A stretch of 64,000 nucleotides of DNA from Mesorhizobium_K sp040049215 (lineage in GTDB: Bacteria; Pseudomonadota; Alphaproteobacteria; Rhizobiales; Rhizobiaceae), in assembly GCF_040049215.1 (NCBI RefSeq), contig NZ_JBDZDN010000001.1, forward strand, positions 2,499,447 through 2,563,446, read 5' to 3'. Below, piece after piece: positions 26,111 through 35,058 of the stretch. The translations under genes and the position numbers were made by a program. How positions within the stretch are numbered: the first letter of the stretch is position 1; each line of letters begins with the position of its first letter. The notes under the pieces were generated by a model. It was not told the origin of the DNA. It saw only the letters and a list, made by a program, of their open reading frames with translations, and searched no databases.

Positions 26111-26476
26111 TCAGCCGTCGTTGGAAGCGTTGAGTTCGTCGGGCATCAGGCCCTGTTCCTCGACCGTCTCATCAACCAGTTCGGAAATTGTGAGCCGGCG
26201 CGACTTGAGCAGCGGCCCAAACGCGGCGCGCGTGGTTGCGAGGCGCGGATTTTGCGCGTGTACGTCGACCGCTGTCTGGTCGGCATAGAGTTCGCTTACC
26301 ATCATCCTGTCGGGGACCGGCCTGCCGTCCGCATCGACCGGCTTGAGCACCTCGAAGCGCAGGCAACCCTCTTCCTCGAACAGCGTCCGCCTCGCATGGT
26401 CCTTGATCAGCGATGCGAATTCCTGCTCGCGACCCTCCTGCGTTTCGTATTCGACGATGATGCTGATCCGCGGCAC
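26111..26476 (-). CDS. Antibiotic-biosynthesis-monooxygenase (ABM) domain protein
   Basis: A 121-residue protein of the dimeric ferredoxin-like ABM fold. Seen: 'ISIIVEYETQEGREQEFASL', 'GCLRFEVLKPVDADGRPVPD' and 'MMVSELYADQTAVDVHAQNP', which match the conserved 'G-C-x-x-F/Y' and 'E-x-Y-x-x-x-x-A-x-x-x-H' elements. The C terminus has an acidic extension (DETVEEQGLMPDELNASNDG). GTG start with a GGGGAGA site. It is 3 bases downstream of the MaoC gene, so they are co-transcribed. Such small proteins act as monooxygenases or dehalogenase helpers; the substrate here is unknown. Confidence 0.85.
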   Translation of the reverse strand: MPRISIIVEYETQEGREQEFASLIKDHARRTLFEEEGCLRFEVLKPVDADGRPVPDRMMVSELYADQTAVDVHAQNPRLATTRAAFGPLLKSRRLTISELVDETVEEQGLMPDELNASNDG

Positions 26477-26479
26477 GCA

Positions 26480-26989
26480 CTATCTCCCCAAATCGCCCTC
26501 ATGGCCCTCGTTGGCGGCCTGCCGTCGAGGCGGTACGAAAGCCAGTGTCAGCCATCGTGCTGTCAGCGCCGGCTTGGCGGAGGCTTCGATCTCGATCGTC
26601 ACATCGTTGGCGATGTGGACCCAGCCCGAAGGCCGCGCCTTGACGTCGGCCAGCACGAAACGCGCGCGTATGCGCGAGCCGGTCTTGACCGGGGCGACGA
26701 AGCGCACGGAATCAAAGCCGTAGTTTATTCCCATGTCGGCGCCTTCGAGGCCGGGCGACGTTTCAAACGCGAATGTCGAAAGCAGCGAGAGCGTAAGGAA
26801 CCCGTGCGCGATGGTGCCGCCGAAGGGCGTCTCCGCCGCGGCCCGCGCGGGATCGCAATGGATGAACTGGTGGTCGTCGGTCGCATCGGCGAACTGGTCG
26901 ATCATGGTTTGCGTGACCTCGCGCCAGGGCGACAGGCCCATTTCCTGTCCGACCAGTGCCTTCAGTTCGTCGAGCGTTATCGTCTTCAC
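26480..26989 (-). CDS. MaoC-family dehydratase
   Basis: A single hot-dog domain enoyl hydratase-like protein, 169 residues. Seen: 'REVTQTMIDQFADATDDHQF', where the conserved D and H form the R-hydratase catalytic motif ('D-x-x-x-x-H'), 'PFGGTIAHGFLTLSLLSTF' with the second motif, and 'GFDSVRFVAPVKTGSRIRAR'. It starts with GTG. The family adds water to enoyl-CoA; the substrate here is open. It runs in the same direction as the upstream sugar transporter genes, 138 bases away, and pairs tightly with the ABM gene. Confidence 0.92.
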   Translation of the reverse strand: MKTITLDELKALVGQEMGLSPWREVTQTMIDQFADATDDHQFIHCDPARAAAETPFGGTIAHGFLTLSLLSTFAFETSPGLEGADMGINYGFDSVRFVAPVKTGSRIRARFVLADVKARPSGWVHIANDVTIEIEASAKPALTARWLTLAFVPPRRQAANEGHEGDLGR

Positions 26990-27127
26990 GCTGGTTTACC
27001 AGTGGATTGCCGGGTTCGGGCGTGGGTCTGCCACGCGAAGCAAGCGCTTCCCTATCCCGGTTTGACCCGGTCTTTCAACCTTCAGGGACAGGAACGCCGA
27101 AGTTCCAGGGCGATTGCGGCGCCGCAA

Positions 27128-27898
27128 TCAGGCGGCGGTGGCGAATTCCGGGGCCGTCTTGGCGCCGGTGATGTAGGCGACGACATCCTCGCCGTTGGTC
27201 TCCGACTTGTTCAGGTTGGCGACGATCCTGCCGCGACGGAACACGACGATGCGGTCGACGAGGTCGAAGACCTGGCGCATGTTGTGACTGATCAGGATCA
27301 GCGGCTCGCCATGCGCCTTGAGCGTGCGGATGATGTTCTCCACCTGAGCCGTTTCCTGGACGCCGAGCGCCGCCGTCGGTTCGTCCATGATGATGAGCTT
27401 CGAGGCGAAGGTGGCCGTCCGGGCGATCGCCACGCACTGGCGCTGGCCGCCCGACATGTGGCGGATCGTGCTCGACAGGTTGGGGATCTTCACCGCGGTC
27501 CGCTCCAGCGCCTTGCGCGTCGCCTCGCGCATCGCCTTGCGGTCGAGGATCGAGAAAGGCCCGAGATTGATCAGGAACTTCTCGCGGCCGAGAAAGAGGT
27601 TGGACGGCACGTCGAGGTCGTCGGCCAGGGCCAGCGTCTGGAACACCGCCTCGATCCCTGCCTCGCGCGCATCCAGCGGTCCGCGGAAGTTCACCTCCTT
27701 GCCGTCGAAGACGATTTTCCCGCGGGTCGGCTGCTCGACGCCGGTGATCTGGCGCACGAAGGTCGATTTCCCGGCGCCGTTGTCGCCCATGATGGCGACG
27801 TGCTCGCCTTTGTGGACCTCGAAGTCGGCCATCTCCAGTGCATGCACGCCGCCGTAATATTTGGTCAGGCCTTCCGTCTTGAGGATGATGTCGGACAT
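27128..27898 (-). CDS. Sugar ABC transporter ATP-binding protein (FrcA-like, single domain)
   Basis: A 256-residue ATPase of the CUT2 sugar-importer family. Seen: Walker A 'MGDNGAGKST', signature 'HMSGGQRQCVAIARTATFAS', Walker B 'LIIMDEPTAALG' and switch 'ISHNM'. Most CUT2 ATPases have two fused domains of ~500 residues; this one has a single domain, as in rhizobial FrcA-type systems. ATG 27898 follows the permease gene stop by 2 bases. It is the last gene of the SBP-permease-ATPase set. Confidence 0.93.
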   Translation of the reverse strand: MSDIILKTEGLTKYYGGVHALEMADFEVHKGEHVAIMGDNGAGKSTFVRQITGVEQPTRGKIVFDGKEVNFRGPLDAREAGIEAVFQTLALADDLDVPSNLFLGREKFLINLGPFSILDRKAMREATRKALERTAVKIPNLSSTIRHMSGGQRQCVAIARTATFASKLIIMDEPTAALGVQETAQVENIIRTLKAHGEPLILISHNMRQVFDLVDRIVVFRRGRIVANLNKSETNGEDVVAYITGAKTAPEFATAA

Positions 27899-27900
27899 GG

Positions 27901-28977
27901 TCAGCCCCTCATTGCCCTGGCGCGCTGCCGCCACTGGTCGAGCACCACGGCGCCGACGATGATCACGCCCTTCACCATCTCCTGATAATAGGCATCGAGC
28001 CGCATGAAGGTGAAGCCGGAGATGATGACGCCGAAGATCAGCGCGCCAAGCACGGTGCCGAAGATCGAGCCGCGCCCGCCCCTGAGCGACACGCCGCCGA
28101 TGACGGCCATGGCGATGGCGTCCAGCTCATACATGGCGCCCATGCCGGCCTGGGCGGTGAGATTCTTCGAACTCAGCACCAGCGCCGCGACCGAGGCGAG
28201 CATGCCGGCGATGACGTAGACCAGCACCTTGTGCTGCTCGACCTTGACGCCGGTCGTGCGCGCTGCCTCTTCGTTCGAGCCGATGGCGTAGCAGTGCTTG
28301 CCGTATTTCGTGTAGGTCAGGATGAGCTGGAACAGGATGGCCAGCGAGATGAAGATGACGACCGGCATCAACCCCTTGCCGATGGCGGCAAAACTGTCGG
28401 TCGGAAACGAAATCGGGTTGCCCTTCGACCACCAGCGCGACAGGCCGCGCGCCGCCACCATCATGCCGAGCGTCGCGATGAAGGGCGGGATTCTCGTGTA
28501 GGCGATCAGCGAACCGTTGATGAGGCCGGCGATCAGGCCGCAGCCCAGCCCGACCAGGATAGGCACGATGACGGGAAGGTCGAGCCAGCCCTGTTCGGGA
28601 AAGATCGCCTTCGGGTTGGGATTGCCGTTCACGATCGCCACCTGGGCGAATGACATTGCGATCATGGCGGTCGCGCCGACCACCGAACCCGACGACAGGT
28701 CGATGCCGCCGGTGATGATCACCTGCGTCACGCCAATGGCGATGATGCCGACGATCGACACCTGGAGGATGATGATCTCCAGGCGCTGCTGGTTGAAGAT
28801 GCCCGAGACGTTCTCGCGCGTGTTGAACAGGAAGCTGTCGCCGACGATGAGCCGGCCGAGAATCTCAAACGCCGCCACGACGATGACAAGTGCGATGAGC
28901 ACATTGAATTCGGGCGGCCAGACACGCCGGGACGTGTCGAAAGGCAGGCCGCCAACGCCATGAGCCGTCTGTGCCAC
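27901..28977 (-). CDS. Sugar ABC transporter permease (CUT2)
   Basis: A 358-residue membrane permease with about ten hydrophobic segments. Seen: 'IGVTQVIITGGIDLSSGSVV', the CUT2-permease hallmark (GGIDLS), 'LIAYTRIPPFIATLGMMVAA' and 'EEAARTTGVKVEQHKVLVYV', the ATPase-coupling loop. 'SLRGGRGSIFGTVLGALIFG' is also conserved. The start was set at GTG 28977, which has a GGAGGA site; the open frame begins at another GTG 18 bases earlier. Confidence 0.92.
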   Translation of the reverse strand: MAQTAHGVGGLPFDTSRRVWPPEFNVLIALVIVVAAFEILGRLIVGDSFLFNTRENVSGIFNQQRLEIIILQVSIVGIIAIGVTQVIITGGIDLSSGSVVGATAMIAMSFAQVAIVNGNPNPKAIFPEQGWLDLPVIVPILVGLGCGLIAGLINGSLIAYTRIPPFIATLGMMVAARGLSRWWSKGNPISFPTDSFAAIGKGLMPVVIFISLAILFQLILTYTKYGKHCYAIGSNEEAARTTGVKVEQHKVLVYVIAGMLASVAALVLSSKNLTAQAGMGAMYELDAIAMAVIGGVSLRGGRGSIFGTVLGALIFGVIISGFTFMRLDAYYQEMVKGVIIVGAVVLDQWRQRARAMRG

Positions 28978-29070
28978 GTCGCTTCCTCCGCCCACCAGCC
29001 GCGCCGGTGGAAGTCGAATTGGAGAGGCGGCGCCGCTGCGCCGCCTCCGCTTGTCAGTCGTCGGACGACC

Positions 29071-30012
29071 TCAGTTCTTCTTGAGGAAGTCGTTGATGTT
29101 GGCAGGGGTCACCAGCTGGAAGGGAATGTACACCTTCTTGTCGACCTTCTCGCCCTTCGCCAGCTTCAGGGCTGCATCGAGGGCCCCGGCGCCCTGGCCC
29201 GCCGCATCCTGGAACACGGTCACGTCGAGGTCGCCCGCCTGCATGGCGGCCAGCGCATCCTGCGTGGCGTCGACGCCGCCGACCACCACCGACTTCATGT
29301 CGATGTTAGCCGCCTTCATGGCCTGGATCGCACCGATGGCGCTTTCGTCGTTGTTGGCGATCACGCCGTCGAATGGCGTGCCGGTCGACAGCCAGTTGGT
29401 CATCAGGTTCTGGGCCTCGTCGCGGCGCCAGTTCGAGGTCTGCTTGTCGATGATCTTGATGAAGCTGCATTCGGGCGTCGCGATCACGTCGTCGATGTCC
29501 TTGGTGCGCATGACAGCAGCCTGGTTCGACAGTTCGCCCATGATCACGTAGATGCTCGCCTCCGTCTTGCCCGCTTCCTTGAACAGCCGGCAGACTTCCT
29601 GAGTTTCCAGCGTTCCTGAGTCCATCTCGTTGGACGCGACGAAGGCCTGGCTGTCCGGCAGCGTGTCGACGTTGATCGGTTCGCGGTTGACGTAGACCAG
29701 CGGGACCTTGGCCGCCGCCGCTGCGTCGGACATGGCCTGGGTGGCCGAGGTGTCGACCGGATTGACGACGATCGCGTCGACGCCCGAGGCGATGAAGTTC
29801 TTGATCTGGTCGAGCTGCTTGGCCACGTCGTTCTGCGCGTCCTCGACCTGGATCTCGACGCCAGCCATTCCCTTGGCCTGCTCGACCATGCCGTTGCGCA
29901 GCACGGTCAGGAAGTTGTCGTCGAACAGCGCCATGGACACGCCGATCTTCTCGGCCATGGCCGAGGAGGTCATGAGCGCAGAAAGGGCTGCGCCCAACAG
30001 ATATTTCTTCAT
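29071..30012 (-). CDS. Periplasmic sugar-binding protein, MocB/inositol-rhizopine type
   Basis: A 313-residue periplasmic binding protein with a signal peptide (MKKYLLGAALSALMTSSAMA-EK). The mature sequence begins 'KIGVSMALFDDNFLTVLRNG' and contains 'ASGVDAIVVNPVDTSATQAM', 'VPLVYVNREPINVDTLPDSQ', 'GVIANNDESAIGAI' and 'GGVDATQDALAAMQAGDLDV'. From memory this closely follows the rhizobial rhizopine-binding protein MocB and related inositol-binding proteins. ATG 30012 has a GGAGGAG site. An IolR-like operator lies 205 bases upstream, which independently fits an inositol-related ligand. It heads the transporter operon. Confidence 0.9.
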   Translation of the reverse strand: MKKYLLGAALSALMTSSAMAEKIGVSMALFDDNFLTVLRNGMVEQAKGMAGVEIQVEDAQNDVAKQLDQIKNFIASGVDAIVVNPVDTSATQAMSDAAAAAKVPLVYVNREPINVDTLPDSQAFVASNEMDSGTLETQEVCRLFKEAGKTEASIYVIMGELSNQAAVMRTKDIDDVIATPECSFIKIIDKQTSNWRRDEAQNLMTNWLSTGTPFDGVIANNDESAIGAIQAMKAANIDMKSVVVGGVDATQDALAAMQAGDLDVTVFQDAAGQGAGALDAALKLAKGEKVDKKVYIPFQLVTPANINDFLKKN

Positions 30013-30377
30013 TTTATTTCTCCTCCACAAAGTTGGCGTCCGGTGGCGCCTATTGTCCGGAACTTCCTGTCAGAAAGCCCTCCCGGAGGATTTGCGTCCT
30101 CACCTGCATCCGGTCCAGACCTCCGTACCCGGCCCGGTTGCCTTGCGGCGCCGGGTTTCTTGAGCCCCTTGCCGCAGCATGCTAAATAGAACAAAAATGT
30201 CATTCGCATTTCTGATGGAATATTCATTCCATTCCGAGCTAGGGGAGTCAAGCCGAAACTTGCTCCGCGGCGGCCAGTCATCGAGGCTTGCCCGGGCACT
30301 CCGGCCCTCCTAATAGGACGCGCGGCAGGCGCGGCGCGGGCGCCGGGTTCGAGGGCGAAACGGGATTGGGAAACTGA
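30013..30377. other. Divergent intergenic region between the sugar transporter and the FAD oxidoreductase
   Basis: 365 bases without a gene, carrying promoters in both directions. It holds the IolR-like inverted repeat at 30215-30232 inside an AT-rich block (30181-30245). There is a weak hairpin with ACCCGGC/GCCGGGT arms at 30127-30156. No ORF here is believable. Confidence 0.6.
30215..30232. promoter_or_regulatory. IolR-like operator (GGAA-N6-TTCC palindrome)
   Basis: The perfect inverted repeat ATGGAAT-ATTC-ATTCCAT contains GGAA-N6-TTCC at 30217-30230, the motif described for the RpiR-type inositol repressor IolR in Sinorhizobium meliloti. It lies in an AT-rich stretch upstream of the MocB-like binding-protein gene. 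IolR itself is not in this window. Confidence 0.6.
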
Positions 30378-31622
30378 ATGGACGGTACGGCCGGAATGGT
30401 CATCATCGGGGCAGGGGAATGCGGCGCCCGCGCGGCCTTCGCGCTGCGCGAGAACGGTTATGCCGGCCCGGTGACCCTGGTCGGCGAGGAGGCGCATCTG
30501 CCCTATGAACGCCCGCCGCTCTCCAAGGAGGCGCTGCATCGCGAGGAAGAGCCCGAGCCGAAATGGATCGGACTTGCCGGACACTTTACCGAACAGGGCA
30601 TATCCGTGCTGACGGGGCGGACGGCGGTCGGGATCGACAGGCACGCGAAAACCGTGCGGCTTTCCGACGGATCGGCGCTCGCCTACGACAGGCTGCTTCT
30701 GGCGACGGGAGCGCTGCCACGGCAATTGCCCCTGGCGGCAAATGCGGGCCCCCGCTGCGTGACACTGCGCAGCTTCGACGACGCGCTCGCCATCCGCCGG
30801 CTGCTCGTCCCTGGAATGCGGCTCGTCGTCATCGGCGGCGGCTTCATCGGGCTCGAGCTTGCGGCAAGTGCGGCGAAGCGCGGCGCAGCCGTGACTGTCG
30901 TCGAAGCGCAGCCCCGGGTGCTGATGCGCGGCGTGCCGGAGGAAATCGCTTCCGTCGTGGCCGAACGGCACCGCGCCGAGGGCGTCGATATCCGGGTCGG
31001 CGTAGCCATCGCGTCCATATCGGGCGATGCCGATTCGGCGCATGTCGTCCTCGCCGATGGAACCGACCTGGCGGCCGACCTGCTGGTGGTCGGCATCGGC
31101 GCCGTGCCGGTAACCGGACTGGCCGAGGCTGCGGGGCTGGCGATCGAGAACGGCATCGCTGTCGACCGCCATCTCAGGACCTCCGATCCGGACATCTTGG
31201 CGGCGGGCGACTGCTGCTCGTTTCCGCTTGAGACTTACGGCGGGCGGCGGGTGCGGCTGGAATCCTGGCGCAACGCGCAGGACCAGGGCACGCTTGCGGC
31301 GAAGAACATGCTCGGCGTCGACGAACCTATCTCGGCGGTGCCGTGGTTCTGGTCGGATCAGCACGACCTAACCCTGCAGATCGCTGGGCTCGCCGAAGGG
31401 GCGGAGCGGCATGTCCGCCGCGATCTCGGCGACGGCGCATTCATACTGTTCCACCTCGCGCCGGACGGAAGGCTGCTGGCTGCGAGCGGCATCGGGCCCG
31501 GCAATACTGTGGCGCGCGATATCCGGCTTGCCGAGATGCTGATAGCCAAGGGGGCGCGGCCCGATCCGCAAGCACTTGCCTCACCGGATGTGAAGCTCAA
31601 ATCGCTGCTGGCCGGCGGGTGA
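30378..31622 (+). CDS. FAD-dependent ferredoxin-reductase-like oxidoreductase
   Basis: A 414-residue pyridine-nucleotide-disulfide-type flavoprotein. Seen: N-terminal FAD motif 'MVIIGAGECGARAAFALRE', 'LPYERPPLSKEAL' (typical of CamA/HcaD/ThcD-type ferredoxin reductases), the NAD(P) motif 'MRLVVIGGGFIGLELAASAA', 'DPDILAAGDCCSF' near residue 272 for the second FAD contact, and a C-terminal reductase domain 'VPWFWSDQHDLTLQIAGL'. These enzymes pass electrons from NAD(P)H to a ferredoxin feeding a Rieske oxygenase or P450. No such partner is seen here. It is divergent from the inositol-type transporter. Confidence 0.9.
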   Translation: MDGTAGMVIIGAGECGARAAFALRENGYAGPVTLVGEEAHLPYERPPLSKEALHREEEPEPKWIGLAGHFTEQGISVLTGRTAVGIDRHAKTVRLSDGSALAYDRLLLATGALPRQLPLAANAGPRCVTLRSFDDALAIRRLLVPGMRLVVIGGGFIGLELAASAAKRGAAVTVVEAQPRVLMRGVPEEIASVVAERHRAEGVDIRVGVAIASISGDADSAHVVLADGTDLAADLLVVGIGAVPVTGLAEAAGLAIENGIAVDRHLRTSDPDILAAGDCCSFPLETYGGRRVRLESWRNAQDQGTLAAKNMLGVDEPISAVPWFWSDQHDLTLQIAGLAEGAERHVRRDLGDGAFILFHLAPDGRLLAASGIGPGNTVARDIRLAEMLIAKGARPDPQALASPDVKLKSLLAGG

Positions 31623-32155
31623 GCGCAAGGGGAGGGAAAACGGCGCACCTCATCGCCGCCACGCCGAGGGCGCGCCATGAGGCGCGACGCCGGTCCCCAC
31701 ACCCATTGGGCGCGTGTCATCGTTGCCACGCCCGCCGAAGCGTCTGGCCATTTCAAAGAACGCCCCCTTCCACGGAGAAGTCGGGAAGCGGGGCACGGGA
31801 CCGAGCCTCTCAATTATTTGTACGTGGCCGGTTTCCCGCGCCCCGCCGGAGTTCTTGCCCTACCTGGAGGGGACGCAGCGAATTCTTTCACCGCGCGACC
31901 TCGGTCAGGGCCCGGACCTCAGGGCTCATCACCCAGCCGCGCCACCGTTAGGGCGACCGATCCTGCGCCGCCGCCCTCCCTGATACCCGGTGCGCACTAG
32001 GTTCCCGTGAGGGCGGTGCGGCAAGTATGCGGGAGGCTCGATCGGCGTGAATGAACAGGCTCGATTATTTTTCGTAGTCAAAGGAAATCAACGGGTTGGG
32101 GGGAGTGTATATCCACGCGAATCCGCTTTGCATCGCTCGGCGGCATTCACCCGCT
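31623..32155. other. 533-base region without a recognised gene
   Basis: Lies between two convergent gene ends. No ORF here has family-like sequence. It contains one long-loop inverted repeat, CCGCCCTC at 31971-31978 with GAGGGCGG at 32009-32016, and a short AT-rich patch at 32060-32090. It may hold decayed DNA or a non-coding RNA, but nothing specific is supported. Confidence 0.4.
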
Positions 32156-33220
32156 CTAATGCAGCACCAGCACGTCTTCGGGCGAGAAGCTGATCTCGGC
32201 CTTGTCGCCGACGGTTGGCGGCGGAGAGGCCGGGCTGTTGAACGTGTCGAGCGAGACGCGATCCTTGCCGACGCCGACGCGAACGCGGATGACCGAGCCA
32301 AGAAAGCTGACCTCGGCAATCTCGCCACCCAGCGTCGCGTCCCGGCCGGGCTGGCGGCCCAGCGAAATCGCCTCGGGCCGCAGCGCGAGTGACAGCGTGT
32401 CGCCGGCCTTCGAGCCGTTCAGCTTGCCCTTGAGCATGACGCTGTTGGCGCCAACCTGCACCGCCCCTGTCGACGGATCCGTGACGGTGCCTTCCAGCAC
32501 GTTCAGCGTTCCTACGAAATTGGCGACGAATTTGGTTGCCGGGCGGTTGTAGATTTCGAATGGCGTGCCAACCTGCTCGGCCTTGCCGCCGTACATGACG
32601 ACGATACGGTCGGAGATGGAGAGCGCCTCTTCCTGGTCGTGCGTGACGAAAACGGTGGTGATGCCGAGTTCCTTCTGGATCGCCCTGATCTCGTCGCGCA
32701 GGGAAACGCGCACCTTGGCATCGAGCGCCGAGAGCGGCTCATCGAGCAGCAGCAGCTTCGGCTTCGGCGCGATGGCGCGGGCAAGCGCCACGCGCTGCTG
32801 TTGTCCGCCGGAGAGCTGGTAGGGATAGCGGTCGCCGAACTGCGGCAGCTTGATGAGGTTCAGCATCTCGGCGACGCGCTTGTCGCTGTCGGCTTTGGGG
32901 ACGCCGGCGACCTTGAGGCCGAAGGCGATGTTCTGCGCGACCGTCAGATTGGGGAAGAGCGCGTAGGCCTGGAACACCATGCCGATGTTGCGCTGGTTGG
33001 GCTTCAGCCGCGTCACATCCTTGCCGCCGATCACGATGGCTCCCGATGTCGGCTCCTCGAAACCCGCGACCATGCGCAGCACGGTCGTCTTTCCGCAGCC
33101 CGACGGGCCGAGGAAGGAGACGAACTCGCCGGTGCCGACGTCGAGATTGAAATCCTGCACGACGGTCGTCGGCCCGAAACTCTTGCGGACGCTCTGGATC
33201 TTCAGGAAGTGGTCGGTCAT
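32156..33220 (-). CDS. Polyamine/spermidine-type ABC transporter ATP-binding protein (PotA-like)
   Basis: A 354-residue ATPase. Seen: Walker A 'GPSGCGKTT', Q-loop 'MVFQAYALFPNLTV', signature 'YQLSGGQQQRVALARAI', Walker B 'LLLLDEPLSALD', switch 'FVTHDQEEAL', and a C-terminal TOBE domain from about residue 270 ('LRPEAISLGRQPG'). The arrangement with two permeases and a binding protein is that of the PotABCD/2-aminoethylphosphonate/iron family. It is the last gene of this transporter operon, 16 bases after the permease stop. Confidence 0.93.
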   Translation of the reverse strand: MTDHFLKIQSVRKSFGPTTVVQDFNLDVGTGEFVSFLGPSGCGKTTVLRMVAGFEEPTSGAIVIGGKDVTRLKPNQRNIGMVFQAYALFPNLTVAQNIAFGLKVAGVPKADSDKRVAEMLNLIKLPQFGDRYPYQLSGGQQQRVALARAIAPKPKLLLLDEPLSALDAKVRVSLRDEIRAIQKELGITTVFVTHDQEEALSISDRIVVMYGGKAEQVGTPFEIYNRPATKFVANFVGTLNVLEGTVTDPSTGAVQVGANSVMLKGKLNGSKAGDTLSLALRPEAISLGRQPGRDATLGGEIAEVSFLGSVIRVRVGVGKDRVSLDTFNSPASPPPTVGDKAEISFSPEDVLVLH

Positions 33221-33236
33221 GGCTTTTGCTCTGACA

Positions 33237-34028
33237 TCAGTTTGGCTGGTTCGCCGATTTCGGCGCGAAACGCGACAGCACCTGGATGACCGACATGCAG
33301 CCCCAGGTGATGGCAAAGGCGATGATGGCAAGCGCCGCCGGCTCGTAGGCGCGGTTCGCGCCGATGTTCTGCAGGTAGGGTCCGAAAGCGGGCCGGTTGA
33401 GCAGCGAGGCCATGGTGAACTCGCCGATCACGATAGCGAAGGTGAGAAAGGCGCCAGACAGCACCGCGATCAGCACGTTGGGCATGATGACGCGCGCGAC
33501 GATGGTCGTCCAGCCGGCGCCGAGGATCTGCGCGGCTTCGGTCAGCGTGCGAACGTCGATGGTGCGCAGGCCGGTGTCGACGGCGCGGTACATATAGGGC
33601 AGAGCCAGCGTCGCATACCCGATCACCAGCAGCACATTGGTGCCTGCCGCGCTGCCTAGGAACGGCAGCGGCGAGTTCGAGCCGTACATGCGGATATAGC
33701 CGAAGACGATGACGATGGCCGGGATGACCAGCGGCAGGAGCGTGATGAACTCGACGATCGGCCTCAGATGCGGCAGGCGCAGCCTGATCCAGTAGGCCGC
33801 GGGGACCACGATCAGCACGCCCAGAATGATGGTGAAAACCGCGGCGACCACAGAATAGGCGAAGGTTGCCTGAAACCGGGGATCGCCGAACACCACCGTA
33901 TAGGCGTCGAAGGAATAGACGCCGCGGCGCATGCGCATCGAGAATTCGAAGGTCGCGATCAGCGGAATGAAAAAATAGGCGGCGCCGACCGCGAAGGTGA
34001 CCCAGGCCCAGAAGCGTCCCGACTTCAT
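33237..34028 (-). CDS. ABC transporter permease (PotC-like)
   Basis: A 263-residue permease with six membrane helices. Seen: 'RMRRGVYSFDAYTVVFGDPR' in the first periplasmic loop and the EAA-type coupling motif 'TLTEAAQILGAGWTTIVARV' near residue 165. ATG 34028 overlaps the stop of the previous permease gene by 4 bases (ATGA). It forms the pore with that protein. Confidence 0.92.
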   Translation of the reverse strand: MKSGRFWAWVTFAVGAAYFFIPLIATFEFSMRMRRGVYSFDAYTVVFGDPRFQATFAYSVVAAVFTIILGVLIVVPAAYWIRLRLPHLRPIVEFITLLPLVIPAIVIVFGYIRMYGSNSPLPFLGSAAGTNVLLVIGYATLALPYMYRAVDTGLRTIDVRTLTEAAQILGAGWTTIVARVIMPNVLIAVLSGAFLTFAIVIGEFTMASLLNRPAFGPYLQNIGANRAYEPAALAIIAFAITWGCMSVIQVLSRFAPKSANQPN

Positions 34029-34936
34029 TTCAGCCACCTCTCGGAGCGGGTCCGGAACCAGATGTAGAAGACATTCGCCATGCCGGTGATGAAGATCATA
34101 CCGAAGGCGATGGCGTAGCCGAGATGCGGATTGTGCAGCACGTCGCCGCGGATCTGCGCGTAGAGCAGGATCGGCACGATGTTGAGCGAGGAGCCGGTCA
34201 GCGCATAGGCGGTGGCGATGGCGCCAAAGGCGTTGGCGAAGAGCAGGATCACGGTGCCGAGGAAGCTCGGCCAGATCACCGGGATGACGACCATGCGCCA
34301 GTATTGCCACTGCGTGGCGCCGAGCGTGGCGGCGGCTTCGCCCCATTCCTTCTTCAGACCGTCGATCGCCGGGGTGATGATCACCACCATCAGCGGGATC
34401 TGGAAATAGAGATAGGTGAGGGTGAGGCCCCAGAAGGACAGGATGTTGAAGCCGGTGGCGTAGATGTTGAGGCCGATCGCGTTGAGAAGCACGGTGACCA
34501 GACCGAGCCGGCCGAGCGTGGCCAGGAAGGCGAAGGCCAGCGGCACGCCGGCGAAATTGGAAGCGACGCCGGAAAAAGTCATGGTGGCCGAGCGCACCCA
34601 GCCGGGCAGGCCGCCGCGCACGATTGCGATGGCGATCGCCAGGCCGATCAGCGCGCCAAGGATAGCCGAGGCCAGGCTGACCTTGATGGAAATCCAGTAG
34701 GCGGCGACGATGGTGGGCTGCGACAGCGCGGCCAGGTTCTCAAGCGTGAACTCACCGTCCGAGTTCTGGAACGCGCCGAGGATCAGATAGGCCGTCGGCA
34801 GGATCAGGAACATCAGCGCGAAGATAAAGAACGGCGCGACGCCAAGCCATTGCGTCGGAAAACGGATGCCGGCACTCGACGACGACGGCGGCGCTGACCT
34901 GGCTGCTGCCGGATCGGAAACGGTGATGTCTGTCAT
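34025..34936 (-). CDS. ABC transporter permease (PotB-like)
   Basis: A 303-residue permease with six membrane helices after a Ser/Ala-rich N terminus. Seen: 'QWLGVAPFFIFALMFLILPT' as the first helix and the EAA motif 'GEAAATLGATQWQYWRMVVI' near residue 220, followed by 'PVIWPSFLGTVILLFANAFG'. It overlaps the next permease gene by 4 bases. The binding-protein gene lies 122 bases upstream, a gap suited to different expression levels. Confidence 0.92.
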   Translation of the reverse strand: MTDITVSDPAAARSAPPSSSSAGIRFPTQWLGVAPFFIFALMFLILPTAYLILGAFQNSDGEFTLENLAALSQPTIVAAYWISIKVSLASAILGALIGLAIAIAIVRGGLPGWVRSATMTFSGVASNFAGVPLAFAFLATLGRLGLVTVLLNAIGLNIYATGFNILSFWGLTLTYLYFQIPLMVVIITPAIDGLKKEWGEAAATLGATQWQYWRMVVIPVIWPSFLGTVILLFANAFGAIATAYALTGSSLNIVPILLYAQIRGDVLHNPHLGYAIAFGMIFITGMANVFYIWFRTRSERWLK

Positions 34937-35058
34937 TCGCCCCGCCCGCCTGTCGAACCTTGTTTCGTCGCAATCCCAGGAAAACCGGCTCCGCTTTTCC
35001 TGGAACTGCTCCAGATGCGAAGCGGGCGGCACCGCGAGATGCCGCCCGGACGTTCTTT

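Noticed and set aside
27089..27106. GGAAC-GCCGAA-GTTCC inverted repeat as a second IolR operator
   Set aside because: It gives GGAA-N8-TTCC rather than N6 and lies at the 3' end of the transporter operon, so it is more likely a chance palindrome or weak hairpin.
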